A DNA stretch of 32,694 nucleotides. It comes from Hyphomicrobiales bacterium (lineage in GTDB: Bacteria > Pseudomonadota > Alphaproteobacteria > Rhizobiales > Rhizobiaceae). The stretch's first letter is position 1. Every line of letters starts with the position of its first letter. Positions 8,286 through 16,484 of this stretch are shown piece by piece. The DNA is taken from positions 1 to 32,694 of the forward strand of contig JAALLE010000042.1 of NCBI GenBank assembly GCA_011087605.1, given 5' to 3'. Both the position numbers and the translations under genes were made by a program. The notes beneath the pieces were generated by a model. It was not told the origin of the DNA and made no database searches. It saw nothing but the letters and a program-made list of their open reading frames with translations.

Positions 8286-8540
8286 TCAGCCCTTAACTAT
8301 GACCGGAACCATCATGTCTCCCCAATTGCCCTCGCCGCCGTGGTGACGGGCAGAGCGGACCAGTTCAACACTGACACCAGCGTCAACCGCTTTCATGACG
8401 GCGTGGTTTAACCGGTGTAAATCATTGGCTAATTGGCGAATGGCGGATTGTTGATCAACGTCCACGACCGACTTGCGTTCGGTGGACAATTCAGCAGCGC
8501 GCTGCTTGGCCTTTTTGATTGGCGTAACGGTGTCAGTCAT
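8286..8540 (-). CDS. Small hypothetical protein upstream of aceA
   Basis: An 84-residue soluble protein that I do not recognise. The N-terminus is basic (PIKKAKQRAAE). The middle is predicted helical with a hydrophobic heptad-like pattern (IRQLANDLHRLNHAVMKAVDAG), and the tail has HHGGEGNWGDMMVPVIVKG. There are no signal peptide, membrane segments or metal-binding cysteines. The start is well supported by GGAG 8-11 bases before ATG. It is first in the transcript that continues into aceA, 76 bases on, and stands directly behind the divergent promoter region with the ScfR-type regulator, so it probably shares carbon-source control with isocitrate lyase. A role as a modulator or partner of the lyase is only a guess from position. 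Confidence 0.7.
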   Translation of the reverse strand: MTDTVTPIKKAKQRAAELSTERKSVVDVDQQSAIRQLANDLHRLNHAVMKAVDAGVSVELVRSARHHGGEGNWGDMMVPVIVKG

Positions 8541-8615
8541 GGCAGTTCTCCTTCATTGATGGGTTTCCGACATTTGGCGTCGGCAGTTGTTTGAGGCTAT
8601 AATTACTCTGGTGTT

Positions 8616-8629
8616 AAGTTTGTAAACTT
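8616..8629. promoter_or_regulatory. Candidate ScfR/RamB-type operator 1
   Basis: AAGTTTGTAAACTT is a near-perfect palindrome (AAGTTT-GT-AAACTT). It overlaps a possible minus-strand promoter of the 84-aa gene/aceA (TTTACA with TTATAG about 18 bases away). The same word minus one T recurs at 8793-8805. Confidence 0.5.
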
Positions 8630-8722
8630 CGCAATCCCGATGGCCTCTGGATGCTGTATGACTGGAGTTTCACTCAAGATCAGATAAATTTCGACATTTC
8701 GCTCGCAATTTGGGTGTGATTG

Positions 8723-8751
8723 TTGGAAATTTGACCAATGAGGTTTGTAAT
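8723..8751 (+). promoter_or_regulatory. Candidate sigma70-type promoter of the ScfR-type regulator
   Basis: TTGGAA (8723-8728) and TGTAAT (8746-8751) are separated by 17 bases, upstream of ATG at 8806. Confidence 0.35.
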
Positions 8752-8792
8752 TTTGTCACAAATGTCATAAAATTGACGTCAACACACGACGA

Positions 8793-8805
8793 AAGTTGTA
8801 AACTT
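8793..8805. promoter_or_regulatory. Candidate ScfR/RamB-type operator 2, touching the start codon
   Basis: AAGTTGTAAACTT abuts the ATG at 8806 and repeats operator 1 with one base missing. A protein bound here would cover the ribosome-site region or block elongation of transcription, which suggests autoregulation. Confidence 0.45.
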
Positions 8806-10329
8806 ATGGCAGAAACCAAGATATTCGTAGGACCACGGGTGCGCAGAATTCGCAACCGGCTGGAACTGACCCAAACGTCGATGGCCTCGGAATTGGGCAT
8901 TTCACCAAGTTATTTGAACCTGATCGAGCGTAATCAGCGGCCATTGACGGCGCAGTTGGTGATGAAGCTTGTCTCTACTTTCAAAATTGATGTCGATGAA
9001 TTGCAGCCAACAGGTGAGGCCGGATCGGTCGCAGCTCTTAAGGAAGTATTTTCCGACCCGCTGTTGTCGGGAGAACTGCCGGGGGACACCGAATTACTTG
9101 AGATTTCCGATGGGGCACCCAACGCGGCTATCGGAATTGTCAAACTTTATCGTGCTTATCGCGAACAGCAGGACCGGCTGAGTGACCTGTCGCAGTTGAT
9201 GGGGCAGAGTGGGCATGCTGGAGGAGTTTCTGAGGCCAGCAGCAAACAATTGCCGGTCGATATCGTGCGCAGCCAGTTTGAGTTGGTCCCCTGGTGTTTT
9301 CCAGCGTTGGAGCGTGCGGCACTCAGGATCAGAGAATCGCTTGGCGATTACAAAGATACAATGACGGCGCTTTATAATTTGCTGCGCTCCGATCATGGCA
9401 TCACAGTCCAAATATTGCCGGTTGAAACCATGCCGGTCTGGCGCAAGCGCTTTGACCGCCATTCTCACCGCTTGTTTCTGTCAGAAAGATTGCCGCGCGC
9501 CCAACGAGCTGAATTGCTGGCTCAGGAGTTGGTGATGTTGAGGGAATCGGCGTTGTTGGACGAAGAAGTTGACCTGCTGAAAATCAAGGGAGATGAGGCT
9601 GTTCGATTGGCGCGGTTTGAACTGGCCCGCTACACAGCGTTGGCAATTCTGATGCCCTATGAACGATTTCAACGCATCGCCGAGCGGTTGCAATATGACA
9701 TGATGGCGCTGGCCAGTCGCTTTGAGGTTAGTTTTGGACAGGTGGCTCAACGATTGGTATCGCTGCAGGACAAGAGCGGTGGCAAACGTGCCGGACTGCC
9801 ATTTTTCATGATTGAAGTTGACCAGGCCGGACATGTCATCCGACGCTTGGGGGCAAAAGGATTTCCGGTTTCGCACTTTGGTGGAAATTGTCCCAAATTG
9901 GCTATTCATTCGGCATTCGCTTCACCGGACGAAGTGCTGGCCGAGCGAGTGATAAACCCGCAGGGAGATGTCTATGTGAGCCTTTCCTGCACAGTTGAGG
10001 GGCCATCAGTCGGGCCCGGAGAACGACCCAGAAGAACGGCAATACTGCTTGGGATTGAAGACCATCATGCTGCGGCCCTGCTGCGCGCCAAGGCGCAGGA
10101 AAAGCCAAAGCGAGGCGCGATGGTGATTGACAATAACGATCTGCATGCTCGCGTCATAATCCATGCGCAATTGCTCCCAGACCCTCAGATACTAGGCCCT
10201 GTTCCAATCGGTCCATCCTGTCGCCTGTGTGAAAGAGAAGACTGTGTTGCAAGATCGGCACCGCCGCTTACCCGCCCCCTTGGCCTTGATGATCTGGTGC
10301 AGGGTTTTGGGGCTTTCGGATTGACGTGA
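8806..10329 (+). CDS. ScfR/RamB-type short-chain fatty-acid metabolism regulator (XRE HTH + DUF2083)
   Basis: A 507-residue regulator with an N-terminal XRE helix-turn-helix (about residues 9-65, with RNRLELTQTSMASELGISPS and YLNLIERNQRPL). A central IrrE-like/peptidase-derived domain follows, and the DUF2083 C-terminal region ends in a Cys cluster CRLCEREDC plus VARSAPP. This architecture is that of ScfR, RamB, MccR and PrpR-like proteins, which sense acyl-CoA or carbon status and control glyoxylate-shunt and propionate genes. The frame is open from 8710, but the ATG at 8806 is preferred: the upstream part lies over the promoter, and MAETKIFVGPRVRRIR is the family-like N-terminus. It is divergent from the 84-aa gene/aceA. 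Two copies of AAGTTTGTAAACTT flank the promoter area, which suggests direct and autogenous control. Repressor versus activator cannot be told. Confidence 0.85.
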   Translation: MAETKIFVGPRVRRIRNRLELTQTSMASELGISPSYLNLIERNQRPLTAQLVMKLVSTFKIDVDELQPTGEAGSVAALKEVFSDPLLSGELPGDTELLEISDGAPNAAIGIVKLYRAYREQQDRLSDLSQLMGQSGHAGGVSEASSKQLPVDIVRSQFELVPWCFPALERAALRIRESLGDYKDTMTALYNLLRSDHGITVQILPVETMPVWRKRFDRHSHRLFLSERLPRAQRAELLAQELVMLRESALLDEEVDLLKIKGDEAVRLARFELARYTALAILMPYERFQRIAERLQYDMMALASRFEVSFGQVAQRLVSLQDKSGGKRAGLPFFMIEVDQAGHVIRRLGAKGFPVSHFGGNCPKLAIHSAFASPDEVLAERVINPQGDVYVSLSCTVEGPSVGPGERPRRTAILLGIEDHHAAALLRAKAQEKPKRGAMVIDNNDLHARVIIHAQLLPDPQILGPVPIGPSCRLCEREDCVARSAPPLTRPLGLDDLVQGFGAFGLT

Positions 10330-10364
10330 TCGGACTCAACTTGGCGTGTAAACAGGCGCTCCAC

Positions 10365-10382
10365 CATTGTAATGTCACAATG
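10365..10382. promoter_or_regulatory. Inverted repeat upstream of lytic transglycosylase
   Basis: CATTGT (10365-10370) and ACAATG (10377-10382) form a perfect inverted repeat with a 6-base spacer, directly before a TATATT box at 10384-10389. It could be an operator at the promoter of the gene starting at 10467. Confidence 0.3.
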
Positions 10383-10466
10383 TTATATTGATAATGGTCG
10401 AGGTTTATCACTGATTCACTTTTGCTTTGTACTGGTTTCAAAGGAATCACAGGCAATGAGGTTGGG

Positions 10467-11279
10467 ATGATTAGTAAGAAAAGTTTGATTGTTGGAGCAA
10501 TCTTAGCGGGATTGACTTCAGGACCGGTACTGGCAGCAAGTTGCAGCAATTCTGGAAAAGGCTTTGCTGCCTTCAAGCGAGACTTCGCTAAGGAAGCCAA
10601 GGCAGCTGGAATTGGCAAAAGAGGGTTAGCGGCCCTGGCCAGCACCAAATATTCATCTGGTGTCATTAAATACGACCGCCGGGTCAATCGAAGTTTTAAA
10701 AGGGCGAAGTCAAACTTCAACAAGTTTTACGCCAAGAAGACACGTGGTTTGAAAAGGCCGACTCTATCAAAGCTCAAACGCCACAGACGCCTGTTTGATC
10801 AGGTTGAGCGAAAATATGGTGTTCAACGGGAAGTTTTGGCGACCATCTGGGGAATGGAAACCGCATTTGGCGGCTTTACCGGAAAACATGATATTGTCAC
10901 GTCACTTGCTTCATTGACCCATGATTGCCGAAGGTCAGATTTTTTCCGACCCAATCTGATGGCCGCCCTGAAGATTATCGACAAAGGCTGGATATCTCGA
11001 GAACGGATGCGCGGTGCACGCCATGGCGAGATCGGACAAACCCAATTCATGGCGAAAAACTACGTTCGGTTCGGTGTTGATTTTGATGGCAACGGTCGTC
11101 GTGACTTGATCCGATCCGTGCCTGATGTTCTGGCGTCGACCGCCAACTATCTAAGGTCCTATGGCTGGCAGGCCGGACAGAGCTATCAACCAGGTACGCA
11201 TAATTTTTCAGTGCTGCACGAATGGAATGCTTCGTCAGCCTATCAACGGGCAATCGCCAAATTTGCGGGATCCCTGTAG
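10467..11279 (+). CDS. Periplasmic lytic murein transglycosylase, MltB-like (SLT_2)
   Basis: A 270-residue secreted enzyme that cleaves the glycan strand of peptidoglycan with formation of 1,6-anhydromuramic ends. Residues 1-23 are a Sec signal peptide (basic MISKK, hydrophobic core, VLA-AS cleavage), with no lipobox, so it is probably soluble. The SLT_2 domain covers about 30-268. The catalytic Glu is E131 in WGMETAFG, and GEIGQTQFM at 187-195 is the substrate-groove motif. It lacks the C-terminal peptidoglycan-binding domain that many alphaproteobacterial relatives carry. ATG 10467 is chosen over 10422 because GAGG lies 7 bases before it and the signal peptide begins there. It is a single-gene unit, ending 20 bases before a strong terminator. 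Confidence 0.9.
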   Translation: MISKKSLIVGAILAGLTSGPVLAASCSNSGKGFAAFKRDFAKEAKAAGIGKRGLAALASTKYSSGVIKYDRRVNRSFKRAKSNFNKFYAKKTRGLKRPTLSKLKRHRRLFDQVERKYGVQREVLATIWGMETAFGGFTGKHDIVTSLASLTHDCRRSDFFRPNLMAALKIIDKGWISRERMRGARHGEIGQTQFMAKNYVRFGVDFDGNGRRDLIRSVPDVLASTANYLRSYGWQAGQSYQPGTHNFSVLHEWNASSAYQRAIAKFAGSL

Positions 11280-11298
11280 ACGGTTTTCCATAAAGACC

Positions 11299-11324
11299 AA
11301 AGGCCGCCTCGGGCGGCCTTTTTT
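11299..11324 (+). terminator. Intrinsic terminator after the lytic transglycosylase gene
   Basis: AAAGGCCGCC (11299-11308) pairs with GGCGGCCTTT (11312-11321) around a 3-base loop, followed by a T run to 11324. It insulates the Pot operon from the upstream gene. Confidence 0.9.
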
Positions 11325-11355
11325 ATGTGATTGACTCGACCCTTGTCGGCACGCC

Positions 11356-12768
11356 ATGACGGTTCCAACGAATTCTAATCATGTGATGCCAGTGTCAATT
11401 CTTGACGATTTTTTAAAGAACCATCCCAAAGTTGAGCATGTTGAACTTGTGTTGGTCGATCCAAATGGCATTGCACGCGGCAAATGGGCTCCCGTATCAA
11501 CGCTCAAGAAAGCGTTTTCAGATGGGGTAAACTTTCCTCTGTCTCTCCATGGACTGGATGTCTGGGGTAATGAAGTCGATGCGACAGGCCTGCATATATC
11601 AAGCGGAGATTTGGACGGATTTTGCATTGCGGTTCCTCATACGCTCAGCGCTGTGCCTTGGGGGAAGTCCCGCAAAGCCGGCCATGTAGAGGCTGAAATA
11701 GATGCAACCACTGCGCAGGTACTGCTTCAAACTCTAACTCCCGAACACGAATATTTTGGCGGCTGTTCGCGCAGCGTGCTTGCGCAGGTTATCAATCGTC
11801 TTTCTGCCCAGGGCATGTCGGCGGTTTGTGCGTTTGAATTGGAGTTTCATCTGTTACGGGCCCCCGCTGGCTCTGGCGAACCTTTTGAAATGGCCTCCCA
11901 TGATCAAGCACCGGACGCTCAATTTATGTATGGTTTGGATGCCCTTGCCGAGAAGGTCGACATATTTGCAGATATCCGCAATGCCGCGAAATGGGCGGAC
12001 CTGCCCATCGATACAATCGTAAAAGAGGCTGGTCCCGGCCAGTATGAAGTTAATCTGAACCATCGAGCTGACGCTCTCAGGGCCGCAGACGATGTTGTCC
12101 TCCTAAAGCGTATCATCAAGGAATGTGCGCGGATAAATGGACTGGAAGCAACATTCATGGCCAAGCCGATCATTGGCCAACCTGGCAACGGCATGCATGT
12201 GCATGCCAGTGTTCTGGATGCCCAGGGCAACAACATCTTTTCAGGGCGGGAGGGCGACGTTCGATTGCGCCACGCGGTTTCCGGTCTGCTAGCCAGTATG
12301 CAGGAAATGGCTCTTGTTTTTGTGAACACCCATAATGGGTTTCGTCGGATGGCACCGGGTTCTTATGCTCCAACTCGGGTAAATTGGGGGGCAAATAATC
12401 GGTCAGTATCTGTACGTCTGCCGGCCGCTCCCGACGTTGCCAAACGCCTTGAACATCGCGTGTCTGGAGCTGATGCCAATCCTTATTTGGTGCTGGCAAC
12501 GATCCTGCAGGGGGTTATCGAAGGCATGGAGAGTGAAGTGCTGCCGCCACCCGAACTGGTTGGAAATGCCTATGAGGAAGCCACTCCAAATCGCGGTGAG
12601 GGATTGCCAAATTCTCAAATAGCAGCTCTGCAGGCCTTTCAAGACAGCAAGTTCGCCAAGCGTGCATTGGGACAGATGATGCGGGACAATCTGGCAAGTA
12701 TAAAGCGTGCGGAAGTCGATGGTTTCCGCAACGACATATCCCCCTTGGAAAGGCGAACATTTTTGTAG
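11356..12768 (+). CDS. Second gamma-glutamylpolyamine synthetase-like glutamine synthetase family protein
   Basis: A 470-residue PuuA-type glutamine synthetase homologue. It has the family's N-terminal beta-grasp region (LVLVDPNGIARGKW at about 31-44) and catalytic marks AFELEF (Glu161, Glu163), GQYEVNLNHRAD, MAKPIIGQPGNGMHVHAS, the Arg segment TRVNWGANNRSVSVRLP, and LEHRVSGADANPY. It should join glutamate to an amine at the expense of ATP. It is clearly diverged from the PuuA at 2191-3597, so the two probably prefer different amines, for example putrescine versus spermidine or a monoamine. An alternative start at 11386 (MPVSILDD) would remove 10 residues; neither start has a good ribosome site. 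It stands at the head of the potFGHI operon, about 100 bases before potF, linking uptake directly to catabolism. Confidence 0.85.
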   Translation: MTVPTNSNHVMPVSILDDFLKNHPKVEHVELVLVDPNGIARGKWAPVSTLKKAFSDGVNFPLSLHGLDVWGNEVDATGLHISSGDLDGFCIAVPHTLSAVPWGKSRKAGHVEAEIDATTAQVLLQTLTPEHEYFGGCSRSVLAQVINRLSAQGMSAVCAFELEFHLLRAPAGSGEPFEMASHDQAPDAQFMYGLDALAEKVDIFADIRNAAKWADLPIDTIVKEAGPGQYEVNLNHRADALRAADDVVLLKRIIKECARINGLEATFMAKPIIGQPGNGMHVHASVLDAQGNNIFSGREGDVRLRHAVSGLLASMQEMALVFVNTHNGFRRMAPGSYAPTRVNWGANNRSVSVRLPAAPDVAKRLEHRVSGADANPYLVLATILQGVIEGMESEVLPPPELVGNAYEEATPNRGEGLPNSQIAALQAFQDSKFAKRALGQMMRDNLASIKRAEVDGFRNDISPLERRTFL

Positions 12769-12865
12769 CAGGAATACTGATTGCCAATCCCTGCCGCAGT
12801 AACCTAATGTCCAAACCGGGCATAATTAAATAACGACGAATAAATTGATAATCGGGAGTAAATCA

Positions 12866-13957
12866 ATGAAACTTTTAGCCAAATCCTTGGTGTTGTCTGC
12901 AGCTGCAGTGGCACTGACTTGTGTTGCGCAGGCCCAGGAGCGGGTCGTCAACGTGTACAACTGGTCTGACTATATTGACGAAAGCATTCTGGGCGAGTTT
13001 ACAAAAGAAACTGGCATCAAGATTGTTTATGATGTTTTTGACTCAAATGAGATTTTGGAAACAAAGCTGTTGGCCGGCGGCACTGGCTACGACGTTGTCG
13101 TTCCGTCCGGCACGTTTCTGGCACGTCAGATTCAAGCAGGAGTATTCCAACCTCTGGACATGAGTAAATTGCCAAATGCGAAACACTTGTGGGCCGAAAT
13201 CCAACGGCGCACAGAAGCCTATGACCCAGGGCAGAAATATTCGTTCAATTACATGTGGGGTACTACCGGCATCGGATATAACGTGAAGGCAGCGAAGGAA
13301 CGTCTAGGGGGAGAAATCACATCTTGGGACGTTGTTTTTGATCCTGAAAAACTTGCAAAATTCAAGGATTGCGGAATTCATGTTCTTGACGCACCGGCGG
13401 AAATTATCCCGGCCGCGTTGAACTATTTGGGTAAAAACCCTGACAGCAAAGATGCTGAAGAGCTGAAGGAGGCGGCCGCCCTGCTGCAAACCGTACGCTC
13501 AAGCGTTCAAAAATTTCATTCCTCAGAATATATCAATGGATTGGCAAATGGAGACATTTGTCTGGCTGTAGGTTGGTCTGGAGATATATTTCAAGCCCGG
13601 GACCGTGCCGCGGAAGCCGATGCAGGTGTTGAAGTGGGATATTCAATTCCCGAGCAGGGTGCGCTGATGTGGTTTGATCAGATGGCGATCCCGACCGACG
13701 CAAAGAATGTTGATGAGGCTCATGAATTTCTGAACTACATACTGCGGCCGGATGTTATCGCAAAAGCCTCCAATTACGTCTACTACGCCAATGGCAACCA
13801 AGGTTCGACGGAGTTGCTGGATAAGGATGTGGTTGAAGATCCGGCGATTTATCCTGACGCAGAAACTCTGGCCAAATTGTATGTGACAACGCCTTGGGGT
13901 GCCCGCAATCAACGCATGGTGAACCGGGAATGGACCAGAATTAAAACCGGTCAGTAA
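12866..13957 (+). CDS. potF: Putrescine/polyamine ABC transporter substrate-binding protein
   Basis: A 363-residue periplasmic binding protein of the PotD/PotF family. A signal peptide covers residues 1-23 (MKLLAKSLV core, cleavage after AQA). The mature protein starts QERVVNVYNWSDYIDESIL, the segment that carries the aromatic and acidic amine-binding residues in E. coli PotF/PotD. Other family marks are YDVVVPSG, MWGTTGIGYN, VGWSGDIFQA and GALMWFDQMAIP. The ATG at 12866 is preferred to the upstream TTG because GGGAG lies about 8-12 bases before it and it begins the signal peptide. It delivers ligand to the PotGHI transporter encoded next. A stem-loop after its stop (13979-14004) may protect the 5' part of the mRNA and raise its level relative to potG. 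Confidence 0.92.
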   Translation: MKLLAKSLVLSAAAVALTCVAQAQERVVNVYNWSDYIDESILGEFTKETGIKIVYDVFDSNEILETKLLAGGTGYDVVVPSGTFLARQIQAGVFQPLDMSKLPNAKHLWAEIQRRTEAYDPGQKYSFNYMWGTTGIGYNVKAAKERLGGEITSWDVVFDPEKLAKFKDCGIHVLDAPAEIIPAALNYLGKNPDSKDAEELKEAAALLQTVRSSVQKFHSSEYINGLANGDICLAVGWSGDIFQARDRAAEADAGVEVGYSIPEQGALMWFDQMAIPTDAKNVDEAHEFLNYILRPDVIAKASNYVYYANGNQGSTELLDKDVVEDPAIYPDAETLAKLYVTTPWGARNQRMVNREWTRIKTGQ

Positions 13958-13978
13958 CTGAGGTCATCGCCAAAAATT

Positions 13979-14004
13979 CAAGGGGCCGTGCGAATGGCCC
14001 TTTG
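13979..14004 (+). promoter_or_regulatory. Intercistronic stem-loop between potF and potG
   Basis: CAAGGGGCC (13979-13987) pairs with GGCCCTTTG (13996-14004), with one G-U pair and an 8-base loop. There is no U tract, so it likely sets mRNA stability or partial attenuation after the binding-protein gene. Confidence 0.5.
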
Positions 14005-14023
14005 ACAATCGGATACAGAGTTC

Positions 14024-15163
14024 ATGAATGTGAAATCCAGCCAGCAGCGTCGCGCCTATCAGCCGTGGGAGGATGCTGAGGCTGTCCCGTTTATTGAATT
14101 TCGCAATGTAACCAAGCGCTATGGTGCCGTTACGGCCGTGGATAATTTATCGTTATCGATTTATGAGCGCGAATTTTTTGCGCTGCTTGGCCCTTCCGGC
14201 TGCGGTAAAACCACTTTGATGCGCATGCTTGCAGGTTTTGAAGAAATAACCGAAGGCGCAGTCTATCTTGCAGGAGAAGATCTGTCCTCAACACCTCCCT
14301 ACCGGCGACCAGTCAATATGATGTTCCAGTCCTATGCCTTGTTTCCGCATATGAATGTTGAAAAGAATATCGCGTTTGGTCTTAAACAGGAGGGTATGCC
14401 AAAGGCTGAAATTGCCGACCGGGTTGCTGAAATGCTCAGCCTGGTGAAAATGCAGGACTTTGCCAGCCGTAAGCCCGATCAGTTATCCGGCGGGCAGCGA
14501 CAACGGGTGGCACTTGCACGATCCCTGGCAAAGCAACCGAAACTTTTGCTGCTGGATGAGCCTTTGGGAGCACTGGACCGAAAGTTGCGGGAAGAAACCC
14601 AATTTGAGCTTGTCGACCTTCAGGAAAGTCTCGGCATCACATTTATGATTGTCACCCACGATCAGGAAGAGGCGATGACTGTCGCCGACCGGATTGCGGT
14701 GATGGAACATGGGAAAATCGTTCAGGTCGATCCGCCTGTCCATATGTATGAGCGACCCAATAACCGCTATGTGGCGGACTTTCTGGGCAATATAAATCTG
14801 GTTGAAGCGACGATTGATAAGATATCCAAAGACGTTGTTACTCTGGCTACACCAACTGGAAATGTTTTGACCGTGAATCACGCCGGAGGTGGCTCGCCTG
14901 AAGATAAAGTCTGGGTGGCTGCGCGACCCGAAAAACTGTCAATTGGGCTGCAAAAACCCAAGCAAGTAAATTGCCTGCCGGGCGAGGTCTGGGATATTGC
15001 CTATCTGGGTGATTTGACGATTTACAAGGTCAAGCTAGACAGCGGAGAATTTGTCAAGGTTTCGGTGCTCAACCAAACCGTGTCGGAAACCCGCGACATT
15101 ACGTGGGAAGACCAGGTTTGGCTTTCCTTTGAACCAGAAGCAGCAATGATTTTGGCGTCCTGA
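14024..15163 (+). CDS. potG: Polyamine ABC transporter ATPase
   Basis: A 379-residue ABC ATPase of the spermidine/putrescine (POPT) class that powers polyamine import at the inner membrane. Walker A is GPSGCGKTT at 56-64, the signature LSGGQ at 154-158, and Walker B LLLLDEP at 174-180. The Q-loop (MMFQSYALFPHM) and H-loop (IVTHDQEEAM) are intact. The C-terminal region from about 285 is a TOBE-type regulatory domain (VWVAARPEKLSI, VWDIAYLGDLTIYKV). All catalytic residues are present. Its stop codon overlaps the start of the next gene (TGATG at 15161), so translation is coupled to the 137-aa membrane protein. Confidence 0.94.
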   Translation: MNVKSSQQRRAYQPWEDAEAVPFIEFRNVTKRYGAVTAVDNLSLSIYEREFFALLGPSGCGKTTLMRMLAGFEEITEGAVYLAGEDLSSTPPYRRPVNMMFQSYALFPHMNVEKNIAFGLKQEGMPKAEIADRVAEMLSLVKMQDFASRKPDQLSGGQRQRVALARSLAKQPKLLLLDEPLGALDRKLREETQFELVDLQESLGITFMIVTHDQEEAMTVADRIAVMEHGKIVQVDPPVHMYERPNNRYVADFLGNINLVEATIDKISKDVVTLATPTGNVLTVNHAGGGSPEDKVWVAARPEKLSIGLQKPKQVNCLPGEVWDIAYLGDLTIYKVKLDSGEFVKVSVLNQTVSETRDITWEDQVWLSFEPEAAMILAS

Positions 15164-15576
15164 TGCAGATGGAAAATTTCGACCCGCTTGATCCCAAACA
15201 ACGTGCCGAACGGGGTCGGGAGCGAACGGCGTTTTTTCGACAGACTGATATGTTCCCCATCGTCGTATTGACCATGGCTGTATTTGTGCCATTGGCGCTC
15301 TGGTACAAACCGTTGGCAATACCGTTCCTCGGCTGGATGGTAATCATGGTGCATGTGATTGGTGGCCTTGACCGGTTTGGCGCGAGCTTGCGCGATCAAC
15401 GTCCAGTGCTCAAAGGCAATTCTTTTCGGGCCGCACTTGTTGGAATTGCTCTGTTCGCTGTGTTGTCCCTGACGTTACCCGCTATGGCTCTACTGGTCGT
15501 TGGTGGATTGATGGTGGCGATTTACTTGTTTGGTGCCATTTCCGGTCGCGTCTGGCTGCAGGATGAAACAAGATGA
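15163..15576 (+). CDS. Unassigned membrane protein inside the pot operon
   Basis: A 137-residue protein that I do not recognise. A charged N-terminal tail of about 28 residues (many Arg, Glu, Asp) is followed by four likely membrane helices: about 30-48 (MFPIVVLTMAVFVPLALWY), 50-69 (PLAIPFLGWMVIMVHVIGGL), 88-106 and 109-128. A basic loop (DRFGASLRDQRPVLKG) sits between helices 2 and 3. It has no permease EAA motif, so it is not a third transport permease. Its start overlaps the potG stop and its end overlaps the potH start (ATGA), so it is translated as part of the transporter unit. A role as an accessory, assembly or regulatory subunit of PotFGHI is inferred from this tight coupling only. 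E. coli potFGHI has no such gene between potG and potH. Confidence 0.8.
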   Translation: MQMENFDPLDPKQRAERGRERTAFFRQTDMFPIVVLTMAVFVPLALWYKPLAIPFLGWMVIMVHVIGGLDRFGASLRDQRPVLKGNSFRAALVGIALFAVLSLTLPAMALLVVGGLMVAIYLFGAISGRVWLQDETR

Positions 15577-16484
15577 AACGAGTGTTTCAGTCCATCGCCG
15601 CCAAAAGTACGATCTGGATTCCATATTTTTGGCTACTTTTACTGTTTCTGGCGCCATTCGCATTGGTCGTCAAACTGTCGGTTTCAGAACCGGCCATCGC
15701 TCAGCCCCCCTATCTGCCGACGATGGATTTCTGGGACGGTCCCATAGGATGGTGGAGTGACATACGCCAGTTTTCGATTTCCAATTATACATTCATTTTG
15801 GAAGATTCGCTCTATTGGAAAAGTTATGTTTCCAGTCTTCAGATTGCCGTGTTGGCCACAAGTCTGACGCTGATTATCGGGTATCCGTTGGCCTATGGCA
15901 TGGCCCGCGCACCACGGGCCTGGAGACCAACCCTGTTGATGTTGGTCATCCTGCCATTCTGGACGTCGTTTTTGATCCGCGTCTATGCCTGGATTGGCAT
16001 TTTGAAGAAAGAAGGATTGCTGAACCAGTTTCTGCTTTGGCTTGGCGTGATTGGAGAACCACTGACGATCCTCAATACAAATGTCGCCGTCTATATAGGT
16101 ATCGTCTACTCCTATTTACCTTTTATGGTTCTGCCGCTTTACGCGAATCTTGAAAAACAGGATGTTTCGCTGCTGGAAGCGGCCAACGATCTTGGCTGCA
16201 CCAACCGCCAGGCGTTTTGGAAAGTTACCTGGCCGCTTTCGATGCCGGGCGTTATTGCTGGCTGCTTTTTGGTGTTCATCCCTACCGTTGGAGAATTTGT
16301 CATTCCGTCGCTGTTGGGGGGATCAAATACATTGATGATCGGGCGCACTTTGTATGATGAGTTCTTCTTGAATCGTGACTGGCCAGTATCATCTGCCGTC
16401 GCAGTTATCCTGCTACTGATCCTGATTGTGCCCATCATGTTGTTCCAACGCAGCGAGGGCAGAGCCCGGGAGCGGGAACAATGA
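15573..16484 (+). CDS. potH: Polyamine ABC transporter permease, PotH/PotB type
   Basis: A 303-residue inner-membrane permease with an N-terminal membrane anchor (about 14-36), a periplasmic segment with the family's typical long first loop, and five further helices. The cytoplasmic EAA loop LLEAANDLGCTNRQAFWKV plus TWPLSMPGVIAG contacts the PotG ATPase. The sequence GEFVIPSLLGGSNTLMIGR is characteristic of PotB/PotH permeases. Its ATG overlaps the stop of the preceding membrane-protein gene, and its stop overlaps the potI start (ATGA at 16481), so the subunits are made in step. Confidence 0.93.
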   Translation: MKRVFQSIAAKSTIWIPYFWLLLLFLAPFALVVKLSVSEPAIAQPPYLPTMDFWDGPIGWWSDIRQFSISNYTFILEDSLYWKSYVSSLQIAVLATSLTLIIGYPLAYGMARAPRAWRPTLLMLVILPFWTSFLIRVYAWIGILKKEGLLNQFLLWLGVIGEPLTILNTNVAVYIGIVYSYLPFMVLPLYANLEKQDVSLLEAANDLGCTNRQAFWKVTWPLSMPGVIAGCFLVFIPTVGEFVIPSLLGGSNTLMIGRTLYDEFFLNRDWPVSSAVAVILLLILIVPIMLFQRSEGRAREREQ

